A stretch of DNA of 64,000 bases from Rahnella bonaserana. Its GTDB lineage: Bacteria; Pseudomonadota; Gammaproteobacteria; Enterobacterales; Enterobacteriaceae. The stretch covers positions 1 to 64,000 of the forward strand of contig NZ_JAFMOW010000054.1 in NCBI RefSeq assembly GCF_019049675.1, read 5' to 3'. The notes beneath the pieces were generated by a model. The model did no database searches and was not told the origin of the DNA. It saw only the letters and a list, made by a program, of their open reading frames with translations. The stretch's first letter is position 1, and every line of letters begins with the position of its first letter. Both the position numbers and the translations under genes were made by a program. Below, in pieces: positions 19,011 to 28,398 of the stretch.

Positions 19011-19943
19011 ATGTATCACCTTAGAGTACCGACGACCGAAAAAGAGCTGGCCGCCTATTACCGATTCCGCTGGGAAATGCTGCGCAAACCACTGCGTCAG
19101 CCTGAAGGTTCAGAACGTGATGCCTACGATTCTATTGCGCATCATCAGATGGTCGTGGATGAAAGCGGCGAGCCGGTCGCTGTTGGCCGTTTATATATTA
19201 ATGCCGATAATGAAGCCTCAATCCGCTTCCTGGCCGTTGACCCGAATGTACAGGACAAAGGGTTAGGAACGCTGGTGGCGATGACTCTGGAGTCTGTGGC
19301 GCGTCAGGAGGGGGTAAAGCGCGTGGTCTGTAGCGCCCGCGAAGACGCAGTGGAGTTTTTTGCCAAACTGGGCTTTGTGAATCAGGGTGAAATTACCACG
19401 CCGCAAACTACACCAGTTCGCCATTTCCTGATGATTAAACCGATCGAAACACTCGATGACATTCTTCATCGCCCCGACTGGTGCGGGCAACTGCAACAAG
19501 CCTGGTATGACCATATTCCACTGAGTGAGAAAATGGGTGTGCGGATCAGCCAGTATACCGGGCAGCGTTTTGTGACCACGATGCCGGAGACGGGTAACCA
19601 GAATCCGCACCATACGTTATTTGCCGGGAGTTTATTCTCGCTGGCAACGCTGACCGGCTGGGGTTTGATATGGTTGCTGTTGCGTGAACGGCATCTGGGC
19701 GGCACCATCGTGCTGGCGGATGCACATATCCGCTACAGTTCGCCGGTAACCGGCAGGCCGCGTGCGGTGGCTGATTTAGGCTCCGTCAGCGGTGACCTCG
19801 ATCGACTGGCTCGCGGGCGTAAGGCGCGCGTGCAACTCGAAGTGAATTTATACGGTGATGAGGTAGACGGTGCGGTATTTGAAGGTACCTATCTGGTGCT
19901 TCCTGCCGCACCCGGTGCACCGCTGGAGCCTGAAATTAACTGA
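19011..19943 (+). CDS. fabY: fatty acid biosynthesis protein FabY (YiiD)
   Basis: FabY (YiiD) has been linked to initiation of fatty-acid synthesis in E. coli. The 310-residue protein fuses an N-terminal GNAT acetyltransferase domain (about 1-145, with the acetyl-CoA loop QDKGLGT) to a C-terminal hot-dog thioesterase-like domain (about 160-300, [20 protein letters not shown]). The start MYHLRVP corresponds to an internal Met of E. coli YiiD, which has about 17 more N-terminal residues; that extension is not seen here. A strong terminator follows. In E. coli the next genes differ, so this is a synteny breakpoint relative to K-12. Confidence 0.93.
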   Translation: MYHLRVPTTEKELAAYYRFRWEMLRKPLRQPEGSERDAYDSIAHHQMVVDESGEPVAVGRLYINADNEASIRFLAVDPNVQDKGLGTLVAMTLESVARQEGVKRVVCSAREDAVEFFAKLGFVNQGEITTPQTTPVRHFLMIKPIETLDDILHRPDWCGQLQQAWYDHIPLSEKMGVRISQYTGQRFVTTMPETGNQNPHHTLFAGSLFSLATLTGWGLIWLLLRERHLGGTIVLADAHIRYSSPVTGRPRAVADLGSVSGDLDRLARGRKARVQLEVNLYGDEVDGAVFEGTYLVLPAAPGAPLEPEIN

Positions 19944-19961
19944 TTTACTTCAGACCAAAAC

Positions 19962-19991
19962 AAAAGACACCGCAATTGCGGTGTCTTTTTG
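19962..19991. terminator. fabY/yicH terminator
   Basis: A 12-bp stem AAAAGACACCGC/GCGGTGTCTTTT over AATT has A and T runs, between convergent genes. Confidence 0.85.
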
Positions 19992-20010
19992 CATTTAAGG
20001 GGCAGGGGGA

Positions 20011-21705
20011 CTACGGGGCAGCAGGTGCTGGCGCGCCAGTTACCAGTCCGTTTACCATTCTCTGATCAATCGTCTGGCTGCCGTTTATCTGTAATGTGCC
20101 GTTCAGCGTTGGTTTGTAATCGACATTGGCCGGCATTTGCCCTTGCAGATTGAGCTGCATATTGGCGTTACCCTCCAGCGGCACATGTGGCCATCCCCAG
20201 TTTTCCAGCTGATTTGCCGGCACGGAACGACCGGTCATTTTCACAGAGAAATGGCGTTGCGGTTGCTGATCAACGGTCGCACTGGCTTCCAGTAAACCTT
20301 CTTTGGTAAAGGCGCTGAGCTCGGAAATATTCACCTGACTGTCGTTCGCATTCAGCGTAATAGAAGGACGACGCACATCATTGCGATTAAATGTGGCTTC
20401 GCTGGCATTCAGATTTAGCGTGCCGCTCCAGATCCCCCATTGATGATTACGTGCCAGCAAAAGGTTATTGCCCAGACCATCAAGCGCGGTCAGCTGGAAC
20501 GGGAACTGCGGGTTAATATCAATAATCAGGTTTCGGTTGGCAATGAAGCGGCTGATAAAGACTTCAGAAAGCGAATCCGGCAGCGCCTGATCCCAGAGCT
20601 GTTTCCAGTTTTCCGGCAACGTATATTCCAGGCCAGCGACGGAAACTTCATCAAGTTGCAGGCGTTTGTTGGCGCGCAACCAGTTACCGGTGGTGCGTAG
20701 CAAACTACGCTCCCAGCGCGCCGTCGCCTGTTTGATGGCAATGCCCTGCGGCGAAAGGTCGAGACTGATAATAGGATCCTGAATATGCAGATTTCCATCA
20801 ATCATATCGGTCGCATTGAGGGTGATTTCACCGTCATCGCTTTGCCAGTCGCCTTTTTCCAGGGTCAGATCTTGTACAGACAAATCAACGTCGCTGAATG
20901 CCCAGTCCGTTCCCTGCAAACGGGCGTCGATCAGGTCAAGACGCTGGATAGTCACTTTGGGCAATGTCTGGTAATCATCGAAGAAAGCCGAAAGTGATTT
21001 AGAGGTTTGCAGGCGTACATTGCTCAGGCGCAGGTTTTCAATGTTCCAGCTACCGTCAGCGGCCTGTGTGGCTTTACCGGTCAGCTGACCGCGCGCCATA
21101 TCGCCGCCAAAATTACTCAGCGTCAGATTTTTATTATTGATATTGCCCTGAATCAGCACATTCTCGGTCGGCAGTCCGTTGACCGTCAGGCTGGCAGCGC
21201 TCAGCTGAAAATCGGCTTTATCGCCCAGAAGCTGATTAGGTTCTGGCTGCCACGGCGAAATACCGGCATTAATCTGCTGCCCCTGAATATCTAATCCGGC
21301 TGTATGCCCGGTGAGCGCCATTTTGCTCAGTTGCAGGGTATCGGCCTGTAACGGCAAATTGACAGAGGAAGGGCTGACGTTGAGGCGTCCGTTAGCCAGA
21401 ACCACGCGATCGAAATAGCGCGGCTCGGTTATCTGACGCCAGCTTAAATCCAGATCGACTTCTCCGGCGTTCAGGATTTCCGGCTGATTCTTTTGCCCGA
21501 AAACGACGTTGTTTAATGTTATACGGCCCGGAGAAGACCAGTTATGGTCAATTTTCTCAACGGAGACGCGGTACTCGCTGTTATCGCTGATCCAGCGGCT
21601 GACCCAGCCAGCGGCCCAGCGGGTTTGTAATAGGACGTACACCAGCACGATCGCCAGCACCAGAAGTAAGGCGAACGTCAGCAAAATTTTACCGATAAAT
21701 CTCAT
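20011..21705 (-). CDS. yicH: AsmA family protein YicH
   Basis: AsmA-like proteins are anchored in the inner membrane and span the periplasm; several family members are implicated in lipid transport to the outer membrane. The 564-residue product has an N-terminal membrane anchor (ILLTFALLLVLAIVLVYVLL, about 6-25), then a large periplasmic beta-rich region, with the conserved GPI-like segment WGIWSGTLNLNASEATFNRNDVR near residue 410. The start at 21705 (MRFIGK) matches E. coli YicH; an upstream Met at 21780 would place 25 polar residues before the anchor. It follows xanP, as in E. coli, after a terminator. Confidence 0.9.
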   Translation of the reverse strand: MRFIGKILLTFALLLVLAIVLVYVLLQTRWAAGWVSRWISDNSEYRVSVEKIDHNWSSPGRITLNNVVFGQKNQPEILNAGEVDLDLSWRQITEPRYFDRVVLANGRLNVSPSSVNLPLQADTLQLSKMALTGHTAGLDIQGQQINAGISPWQPEPNQLLGDKADFQLSAASLTVNGLPTENVLIQGNINNKNLTLSNFGGDMARGQLTGKATQAADGSWNIENLRLSNVRLQTSKSLSAFFDDYQTLPKVTIQRLDLIDARLQGTDWAFSDVDLSVQDLTLEKGDWQSDDGEITLNATDMIDGNLHIQDPIISLDLSPQGIAIKQATARWERSLLRTTGNWLRANKRLQLDEVSVAGLEYTLPENWKQLWDQALPDSLSEVFISRFIANRNLIIDINPQFPFQLTALDGLGNNLLLARNHQWGIWSGTLNLNASEATFNRNDVRRPSITLNANDSQVNISELSAFTKEGLLEASATVDQQPQRHFSVKMTGRSVPANQLENWGWPHVPLEGNANMQLNLQGQMPANVDYKPTLNGTLQINGSQTIDQRMVNGLVTGAPAPAAP

Positions 21706-21800
21706 CGTCTGGAGCCCTGTAACGGGAAAGCGGAAAAAAGATTCTTTGTTTATGCCGCAAACAGCGACTTTTCTCAACATGTTAGCAGGATGGAGACAAT

Positions 21801-21834
21801 AAAAAGCGGCAGGGGTTCCAGACCCACTGCCGCT
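21801..21834 (-). terminator. xanP terminator
   Basis: On the minus strand an 8-bp stem AGCGGCAG/CTGCCGCT is followed by five T residues, 26 bp beyond the xanP stop. Confidence 0.75.
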
Positions 21835-21859
21835 GTTGCACGCCGATTACATCCGGTAA

Positions 21860-23251
21860 TTACTTTTCGTGAGGGAATACCAGATTCAGAACAATCGCAG
21901 TAATACCACCGGCAGCAATTCCCGAAGACAGAAGGGTTTTCAGCCAGTCTGGCGCAAATTGCAGGATCAGCGGTTGCTGGGATACGCCCATCCCGACGGC
22001 CAGTGAAAGCGCCATGATCATGATTGCGCGGCGGTTAAGGCGTTCGCGGGAAACAATACGCACGCCGGAAGCCGCGATTGTACCGAACATCACGATGGTT
22101 GCGCCGCCCAGCACCGGCTCAGGAATATGCTGCACAAAACCCGCTACGGCAGGGAACAGGCCAAGGATGATCAGCATCAGTGCGACGACAAAACCGACGT
22201 AGCGGCTGGCAACCCCGGTCAGCTGAATGACGCCGTTGTTCTGTCCGAAGCAGGAGTTCGGGAAGGTGTTAAACACCGCAGACAGCATTGAGTTCAGACC
22301 ATTAGCCAGTACACCGCCTTTGATGCGCTTCATATAGAGCGGGCCGCTGACCGGCTGCTCCGAAACGTCTGAGGTCGCGGTAATATCACCGATAGTTTCC
22401 AGCGACGTGACCATGAAAATCAGCATCAGCGGGATCAGCAGGTTCCAGTCGAAGCCCAGACCGTAATACAGCGGCGTAGGTAGGGTTATCCAGTTTGTCT
22501 GGGTGGCTGGCGCGACAGCGGGCAACATCCCCATCATCCAGGCTGCCAGGTAACCCACGGCCATAGCGATCACCAGAGATGCCACGCGCAGATAAGGGTT
22601 GCGCTGACGGTTCAGCAGAACAATCACCACCAGCACGACGGCGGCCAGCAACAGATTTTTCGGCGCGCCGAAAGTGTGATCACTCATGGCAGAGTAACCG
22701 CCGCCAATAGACGTCAGTCCGACCTGAATCAGTGACAGCCCGATAATCATCACCACGATGCCGGAAACCAGCGGTGTAATGATGCGGCGTGCGAGATGCA
22801 GGAAACGGGAAAGAATGATTTCAGTACAGGAAGCCAGCATCAGTGTGCCGAACAGCGCCGCCATCATGGTCGGTACATCGGCACCCCCATTTTTAAGCGC
22901 CATTCCGCCCATGATAAGCGGTGCCACAAAGTTAAAACTGGTGCCCTGAATGGAGAGTAAGCCTGAACCGACCGGTCCCCAGGTTTTAATCTGCAAAATG
23001 GAGGCGAGGCCAGAGGCGAACAGGGACATGCTGATGATGTGCTGCGTGTCCTGCGCGGGTAAACCCAGCGCCTGACAAATCAGCAATGCCGGTGTGATCA
23101 CCGCAACAAACATCGCCAGCAAATGCTGACAGGCAGCAAATAATGTCTGAGGAAGGGGCGGACGGTCTTCGAGCCGGTAAATCAGTTCACTTTTTTGCTG
23201 GCGAGAGAGGTCAGGTTGTTGTGTTTCTTGTTCTGCTGTTTGCGAACTCAT
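21860..23251 (-). CDS. xanP: xanthine:H+ symporter XanP
   Basis: XanP is a high-affinity xanthine permease of the NCS2/NAT family in the inner membrane. The 463-residue protein equals E. coli XanP in length. It has multiple membrane segments, the conserved QH pair in [13 protein letters not shown], the substrate-helix motif [19 protein letters not shown], and the NAT signature [21 protein letters not shown]. The start at 23251 (MSSQTAEQ) is preferred over 23266, which adds five residues. A PurR-box-like site lies upstream. Confidence 0.94.
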   Translation of the reverse strand: MSSQTAEQETQQPDLSRQQKSELIYRLEDRPPLPQTLFAACQHLLAMFVAVITPALLICQALGLPAQDTQHIISMSLFASGLASILQIKTWGPVGSGLLSIQGTSFNFVAPLIMGGMALKNGGADVPTMMAALFGTLMLASCTEIILSRFLHLARRIITPLVSGIVVMIIGLSLIQVGLTSIGGGYSAMSDHTFGAPKNLLLAAVVLVVIVLLNRQRNPYLRVASLVIAMAVGYLAAWMMGMLPAVAPATQTNWITLPTPLYYGLGFDWNLLIPLMLIFMVTSLETIGDITATSDVSEQPVSGPLYMKRIKGGVLANGLNSMLSAVFNTFPNSCFGQNNGVIQLTGVASRYVGFVVALMLIILGLFPAVAGFVQHIPEPVLGGATIVMFGTIAASGVRIVSRERLNRRAIMIMALSLAVGMGVSQQPLILQFAPDWLKTLLSSGIAAGGITAIVLNLVFPHEK

Positions 23252-23306
23252 GTTGTGGCATTCCAATAAGCGGCAAAGCGGGCATTTTTATGGAAATCAC
23301 TGATAA

Positions 23307-23322
23307 AAGCAATCGTTTGCTA
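23307..23322 (-). promoter_or_regulatory. candidate PurR operator of xanP
   Basis: The core GCAATCGTTTGC (23309-23320) is one base from the PurR core GCAAACGTTTGC and lies about 57 bp before the xanP start. Purine repression of a purine permease is the expected logic. No operator has been tested here. Confidence 0.55.
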
Positions 23323-23492
23323 TCGGCAATATTTGACGGGATGTTTGGGTTAAGGAGAGGTTTACGAACTGTTTTTCTTGCTTATCGCAGCTTTAATGAC
23401 TTCTAATTCAGCTTCTGGGGAAATGACACTTAAATGAGATGTTTATAACTCAATAATATTTCTGGATATTTTTTTAAAAATGGAGTTTTTCA

Positions 23493-24704
23493 ATGATTCA
23501 ACTCGATACCTACGGCACGCTCGTTGCCGCCACGTTGGTACTCCTTTTAGGACGAAAATGCGTCCAGTCGGTCAAATTTCTTAAGAAATACACCATTCCT
23601 GAACCCGTTGCCGGCGGGTTACTGGTCGCTTTGCTATTGCTGATCGCCAATCAGATGTTCGGCTGGGAAATCGGATTTGATATGTCCCTCAAAGAGCCCC
23701 TGATGCTGGCGTTCTTTGCGACAATTGGGTTGAACGCCAATCTTTCCAGCTTGCGTGCAGGCGGCAAGTCTCTGTTTCTTCTGGTCTTTGTCGTTATCGG
23801 CCTGTTGCTGATGCAAAACGCCATTGGTATCGGGATGGCGAAAATGCTGGGACTTGATCCGCTGATGGGGCTGCTGGCCGGTTCGATTACACTTTCTGGC
23901 GGCCACGGAACGGGTGCAGCCTGGAGTAAGTTGTTTATCGAGCGTTATGGCTTTGAAAATGCAACGGAAGTCGCGATGGCTTGCGCAACTTTCGGCCTGG
24001 TATTAGGCGGAATTATCGGCGGGCCGGTGGCGCGTTATCTGGTCAGCCATTCTTCTACGCCAAACGGCACGCCGGAAGATGCCGCCGATCCCAGCGCATT
24101 TGAAAAACCGACCATCGGGAGGATGATCACGCCGCTGGTGATGGTGGAAACTATCGCGCTGATCGCGATATGTCTGATGGCCGGAACTCACTTTGCCAGC
24201 CTGCTACAGGGTTCTGCTTTCGAAATTCCGACATTTGTCTGCGTTCTGTTCGTGGGTGTGATCCTGAGTAACGTCATGGCGTGGCTCGGTTTTTATCGTG
24301 TTTTTGACCGGGCCGTTTCAATACTGGGTAATGTCAGTCTGTCGTTGTTCCTGGCGATGGCACTGATGAGCCTCAGGCTCTGGGAAATGGCGTCACTGGC
24401 TTTGCCGATGATGGCAATTCTCATCGTACAGACCATTGCGATGGCACTTTATGCGATTTTCGTAACGTATCGCGTAATGGGCAAAAACTACGATGCCGCA
24501 GTACTGGCTGCCGGACATTGTGGTTTCGGACTGGGTGCAACGCCGACAGCGATTGCGAATATGCAGGCGATCACCAACCAGTTTGGTCCTTCGCATCTGG
24601 CCTTCCTGGTTGTGCCAATGGTCGGGGCATTCTTCATTGATATTGCCAATGCGATCGTCATTAAACTGTATCTGATGCTGCCAATATTTCCGGCTTTTAG
24701 TTAA
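23493..24704 (+). CDS. gltS: sodium/glutamate symporter GltS
   Basis: GltS imports glutamate with sodium across the inner membrane. The 403-residue protein has two inverted five-helix repeats with the characteristic glycine-rich re-entrant loops GSITLSGGHGTGAAW (about residue 132) and AGHCGFGLGATPTAIANM (about 340). The start at 23493 follows a GGAG ribosome-binding site. It is divergent from xanP, as in E. coli, and is followed by a terminator facing the PTS gene. Confidence 0.96.
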   Translation: MIQLDTYGTLVAATLVLLLGRKCVQSVKFLKKYTIPEPVAGGLLVALLLLIANQMFGWEIGFDMSLKEPLMLAFFATIGLNANLSSLRAGGKSLFLLVFVVIGLLLMQNAIGIGMAKMLGLDPLMGLLAGSITLSGGHGTGAAWSKLFIERYGFENATEVAMACATFGLVLGGIIGGPVARYLVSHSSTPNGTPEDAADPSAFEKPTIGRMITPLVMVETIALIAICLMAGTHFASLLQGSAFEIPTFVCVLFVGVILSNVMAWLGFYRVFDRAVSILGNVSLSLFLAMALMSLRLWEMASLALPMMAILIVQTIAMALYAIFVTYRVMGKNYDAAVLAAGHCGFGLGATPTAIANMQAITNQFGPSHLAFLVVPMVGAFFIDIANAIVIKLYLMLPIFPAFS

Positions 24705-24710
24705 AAAAAC

Positions 24711-24745
24711 AGGCGCAGAAGTTTCGCTTCTGTGCCTGCCTTTCC
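24711..24745 (+). terminator. gltS terminator
   Basis: An 11-bp stem AGGCGCAGAAG/CTTCTGTGCCT, with one G-U pair and a TTTCG loop, ends in a pyrimidine-rich tail. It lies six bases after the gltS stop, between convergent genes. Confidence 0.7.
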
Positions 24746-24760
24746 CTTCTGATTTATCGC

Positions 24761-26086
24761 TTATTGTGCCGCATCAGCCTTTTCCGTAAATACCTCTTCT
24801 GGTTCAGCGGCTTTCTCCTGCGTGAGCAGCTGTTTTTCATAAACCTTGAAGAACGGATAGTAAATCACCATCGAAAGCGCCATCAGCATGACGACCAGAA
24901 TCGACACTTTGAAATCCCAGCCCATTGCCCAGGCTGCGCCAATCGGTGCCGGGGATGTCCAGGGAACCAGTGAAATCATATGCGGCAGAAGATCGGTTTT
25001 TACCGCAGTGTAGGCAATGACGGCATTCACCATCGGTGCCAGAAGGAAGGGGATGAAAAATACCGGGTTCATAACAATTGGCGTGCCGAAGATCACCGGT
25101 TCATTGATGTTAAAGCAGCTGGGAACCAGACTGAGTTTACCCATTGTACGCAGATGCGCCGATTTGCTGCGACAGAACAGCAACACCAGTCCGATGGTTG
25201 CGCCAGAGCCGCCGATAACGATCAGGAAATTCCAGAAAGCCTCGGTCATGATGTGCGTCATCGGTAAACCTGCGGCGAGATCTGTCTGATTCAGGCCGAG
25301 GTTGGTTAACCAGAAAGCCTGCAACATGCCAGAAACGATGGCTGAGCCATGAATGCCCGCAAACCACAGCAGGTGGCAAATCAGCACGGCGAGAAGTACA
25401 GCGGGCAGTGAGTCAGCGGCGGAAATCAGCGGTTCGAACAACGCCATAATCGCCTGAGGGAGCAGCATGTCAAACCCTGACTGCACCAGCAAACTCAGCG
25501 GAAAAAGTGTCACAACCACCGCAATAATCGGGATCAGCAAATCGAATGAATGCTTGATGTTGGAAGGAACCTGTTCAGGTAAGCGTATGCCAATATTGTA
25601 TTTTTTCAGCAGCCGCGTCAGTTCTGTCACATATATCGCCACCAAAATGGCGGTAAATATCCCTACGCCACCCAGCGCGACGGTCGACATTTTCTCATCA
25701 ACCTGCGGTGCAGCCACCAGCAGGAAAGACATCAGCGCCAGCATCGCCGTCATGAACGGGTCAAGTTTGTAACTTCTTGCCAGATTGTAGGCAATCGATG
25801 CCGCGATGTAGATCGACATAATTCCCATCGTCATATTGAATGGCGTCAAAATCTGCACTTCATATTTGGCCGAAAGCGCCAGCCAGCTTCTGGCGAAACC
25901 CCACGAAGATTCAGGCGAGAATGGCGGGTGGACAAAAACCAGTAAAAATGAGCCGACAATCATAAACGGCATTGCTGAAATGAAACCGTCACGTACCGCC
26001 ATGACGTGCCGTTGCGAGGAAAGCCGGGCAGCAAAAGGGCTGATTTTTTGTTCTATAAAGTTAAAGAGGGATTGGCTGATACTCAT
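24761..26086 (-). CDS. PTS EIIC permease, lactose/cellobiose (ChbC/CelB-like) family, orphan
   Basis: EIIC is the membrane channel component of a sugar phosphotransferase system. The 441-residue protein matches the lactose/cellobiose/chitobiose family in length and in the conserved segments FAGIHGSAIVSG, NINEPVIFGTPIVMNP and the C-terminal SWTSPAP-like stretch. Around ten hydrophobic segments are seen. No EIIA, EIIB or phospho-beta-glycosidase gene is adjacent, so it must borrow partners from elsewhere or act alone. The start at 26086 has an AAGG ribosome-binding site eleven bases upstream. Its own CRP-like site and operator-like palindrome lie upstream. The substrate cannot be read from the sequence. 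E. coli has no gene here. Confidence 0.85.
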   Translation of the reverse strand: MSISQSLFNFIEQKISPFAARLSSQRHVMAVRDGFISAMPFMIVGSFLLVFVHPPFSPESSWGFARSWLALSAKYEVQILTPFNMTMGIMSIYIAASIAYNLARSYKLDPFMTAMLALMSFLLVAAPQVDEKMSTVALGGVGIFTAILVAIYVTELTRLLKKYNIGIRLPEQVPSNIKHSFDLLIPIIAVVVTLFPLSLLVQSGFDMLLPQAIMALFEPLISAADSLPAVLLAVLICHLLWFAGIHGSAIVSGMLQAFWLTNLGLNQTDLAAGLPMTHIMTEAFWNFLIVIGGSGATIGLVLLFCRSKSAHLRTMGKLSLVPSCFNINEPVIFGTPIVMNPVFFIPFLLAPMVNAVIAYTAVKTDLLPHMISLVPWTSPAPIGAAWAMGWDFKVSILVVMLMALSMVIYYPFFKVYEKQLLTQEKAAEPEEVFTEKADAAQ

Positions 26087-26130
26087 GATGATTTGACCTT
26101 ATGGTGAGGACATCAGACAGGGTTGCCTTA

Positions 26131-26201
26131 ATTATCATCAGTGTAGTGGCGGGGTGTGAAACCGGTTACCGACTTTGCCTCAGTCTGTGAAGGTCATCAA
26201 A
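26131..26201 (-). promoter_or_regulatory. EIIC gene promoter with CRP-like site and LacI-family-like operator
   Basis: On the minus strand a sigma-70 promoter TTCACA, 18-nt spacer, GATAAT (26131-26160) is seen. The perfect 8-bp palindrome AACCGGTT (26160-26167), set in TGAAACCGGTTACC, overlaps the upstream edge of the -35 box. It resembles operators of LacI/GalR-family sugar repressors. A CRP-like site TGTGA-N6-TCAAA (26186-26201) is centred about 70 bp before the inferred start, a classic activating position. Two further GGTTA half-sites are at 26219 and 26230. Confidence 0.55.
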
Positions 26202-26316
26202 TAACCACCGAAGAAAGCGGTTATGCTGCGGTTACATTAAAATTCGCATGAATTCGAAGGCGCCAAAACATCATTTATAATAATGTTTCGACGATAGATA
26301 AGAGTGGTGAAGGGGG

Positions 26317-28398
26317 TCAGGCGTTGGTGTATCTGACTCTTTCCGGCAGCCAGCGTTCGATCAATGCTTTGGCGTGGTCCGGGAACTGCTGTTGCAGATA
26401 GCGCGCTATACGCTGAACGTCGGGGATCATCCCCTGGTCGCGCAGCAAGTCTGCAACTTTGAACTCGGCACTGCCGGTCTGACGGGTACCGAGCAACTCG
26501 CCCGGCCCGCGGATCTCTAAATCCTGCTGAGCAATGACAAAGCCATCGTTGCTGTCACGCAGTACCTGTAAACGCTTCTGTGCGGTTTTGCTCAGCGGAG
26601 TTTTGTAGAGCAGCACACAGTGCGAGGCCACTGCGCCACGTCCAACGCGTCCGCGCAACTGGTGTAATTGCGCCAGTCCTAAACGTTCCGGGTTTTCGAT
26701 AATCATCAGGCTGGCATTGGGTACGTCAACACCGACTTCAATAACGGTCGTCGCGACCAGAAGTTGCACGTCGCCTTGTTTAAACGCCTGCATAACGGCC
26801 TGTTTTTCCTGCGCTTTCATTCGGCCATGCACCAGCCCGATATTGAGCGCCGGAAGTGCTTCTTTCAGTCCTTCCCAGGTCGCTTCTGCCGCCTGAGCTT
26901 CTAGCATTTCTGATTCTTCAATCAGCGTACAAACCCAATAGGCCTGACGATTTTCCTGCTCACAGGCACTTTTGACGCGGCTGATAATGTCACTGCGGCG
27001 GGTGTCAGGAATAGCAACAGTGGTCACTGGCGTACGGCCAGGCGGCAGTTCGTCGATCACTGACGTATCAAGATCCGCATAGGCAGTCATGGCCAGCGTA
27101 CGCGGGATCGGCGTCGCCGTCATGATCAGCTGATGAGGATGGAACCCTTGTTGCAGGCCTTTTTCCCACAGCGCCAGACGCTGATGCACACCGAAACGGT
27201 GCTGCTCATCAATGATCACCAGAGACAGCGACGAGAACAAAACCTGCTCCTGGAAGATGGCATGTGTGCCTACCACCATTGAAACCTGACCGCTGGCAAT
27301 CGCGTCTTGCTGCGCCAGACGGGCTTTACCTTTTTGTTTTCCGGCCAGCCAGCCGACCTGAATTCCCAGCGGCTCAAACCACTGCCGGAAATTATTGGCA
27401 TGCTGTTCAGCCAGCAATTCTGTCGGCGCCATTAATCCGACCTGCTGCCCCTGAGCGATAGCGCAGAGTGCGGCGAGAGCTGCCACCAGTGTTTTGCCCG
27501 AACCCACATCGCCCTGAACCAGACGCATCATCGGGTAGCTTTTCGCTAAATCCTGTTCGATTTCAGCCACCACGCGCTGCTGCGCACCGGTAGGGCTGAA
27601 AGGAAGGGAGGCGAGAAATTGATTTTTCAGGCGCTCGTCACGGTGCAACGGCATTGCCTTATAGCTTTGTGTACCGGCGCGAACGGCCAGCATACTCAGA
27701 TTGTGCGCCAGCAACTCTTCCATAATCAGACGTCTCTGAGCCGGATGATGGCCTTTTTCAAGATCGGCAAGCTGGATATCTGGCGGCGGGCGATGCAATA
27801 AATGCAGCGCCTGAGGAAGCGGGATCAGCGAACGGCTCAGTTCTTCCGGCAGCAATTCGGCGATAGGAACGGTATCGAGTAATTCCAGAGCCTGATCGGT
27901 CAGCTTGCGCAGTGTTGCCTGACGGATTCCTTCCGTTGTCGGATAGACCGGCGTCAGCGATTCCTGCAAAACCACTTCACTGTTTTCACCCTGAATGCGG
28001 TATTCGGGATGAATGATTTCTGCGCCGATGGTGCCACGTTTAATTTCACCATACGCGGTGACACGACGGCCTGCGGCCAGACTGTTTTTCATCGCGGCGT
28101 TAAAATTGAAGAAACGCAATGTCACCATGCCGGTACCGTCGCTTATCTGACAGGTCAGCATTCTGCGGCGGCCAAAACTGATATCACTGCGCAACACTTC
28201 GCCTTCTATGGTCGCGAAAATGCCGGGCTGTAAATCATTGATGGTATAAAGGCGGGTGCGGTCTTCATAACGCAAAGGCAGGTGAAGCAGTAAATCTTGA
28301 ATAGTTTCAAGACCGAGTTTAGCGAGTTTGTCTGCCTGACTGGCTCCGACGCCGGAAAGCGACGTCAGCGGGATGGCGTCGAGCAGGCGGCCTTTCAT
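26317..28398 (-). CDS. recG: ATP-dependent DNA helicase RecG
   Basis: RecG remodels stalled replication forks, R-loops and Holliday junctions. The 693-residue protein equals E. coli RecG. It has an N-terminal wedge/OB domain (about 1-180), Walker A GDVGSGKT, the DEQH box in LVIIDEQHRFGVHQRL, motif III TATPIPRTLAMT, and the C-terminal helicase lobe ending in the TRG-containing domain (RDSNDGFVIAQQDLEIRGPGE). The ATG overlaps the trmH stop by four bases. It is the last gene of gmk-rpoZ-spoT-trmH-recG. Confidence 0.98.
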   Translation of the reverse strand: MKGRLLDAIPLTSLSGVGASQADKLAKLGLETIQDLLLHLPLRYEDRTRLYTINDLQPGIFATIEGEVLRSDISFGRRRMLTCQISDGTGMVTLRFFNFNAAMKNSLAAGRRVTAYGEIKRGTIGAEIIHPEYRIQGENSEVVLQESLTPVYPTTEGIRQATLRKLTDQALELLDTVPIAELLPEELSRSLIPLPQALHLLHRPPPDIQLADLEKGHHPAQRRLIMEELLAHNLSMLAVRAGTQSYKAMPLHRDERLKNQFLASLPFSPTGAQQRVVAEIEQDLAKSYPMMRLVQGDVGSGKTLVAALAALCAIAQGQQVGLMAPTELLAEQHANNFRQWFEPLGIQVGWLAGKQKGKARLAQQDAIASGQVSMVVGTHAIFQEQVLFSSLSLVIIDEQHRFGVHQRLALWEKGLQQGFHPHQLIMTATPIPRTLAMTAYADLDTSVIDELPPGRTPVTTVAIPDTRRSDIISRVKSACEQENRQAYWVCTLIEESEMLEAQAAEATWEGLKEALPALNIGLVHGRMKAQEKQAVMQAFKQGDVQLLVATTVIEVGVDVPNASLMIIENPERLGLAQLHQLRGRVGRGAVASHCVLLYKTPLSKTAQKRLQVLRDSNDGFVIAQQDLEIRGPGELLGTRQTGSAEFKVADLLRDQGMIPDVQRIARYLQQQFPDHAKALIERWLPERVRYTNA

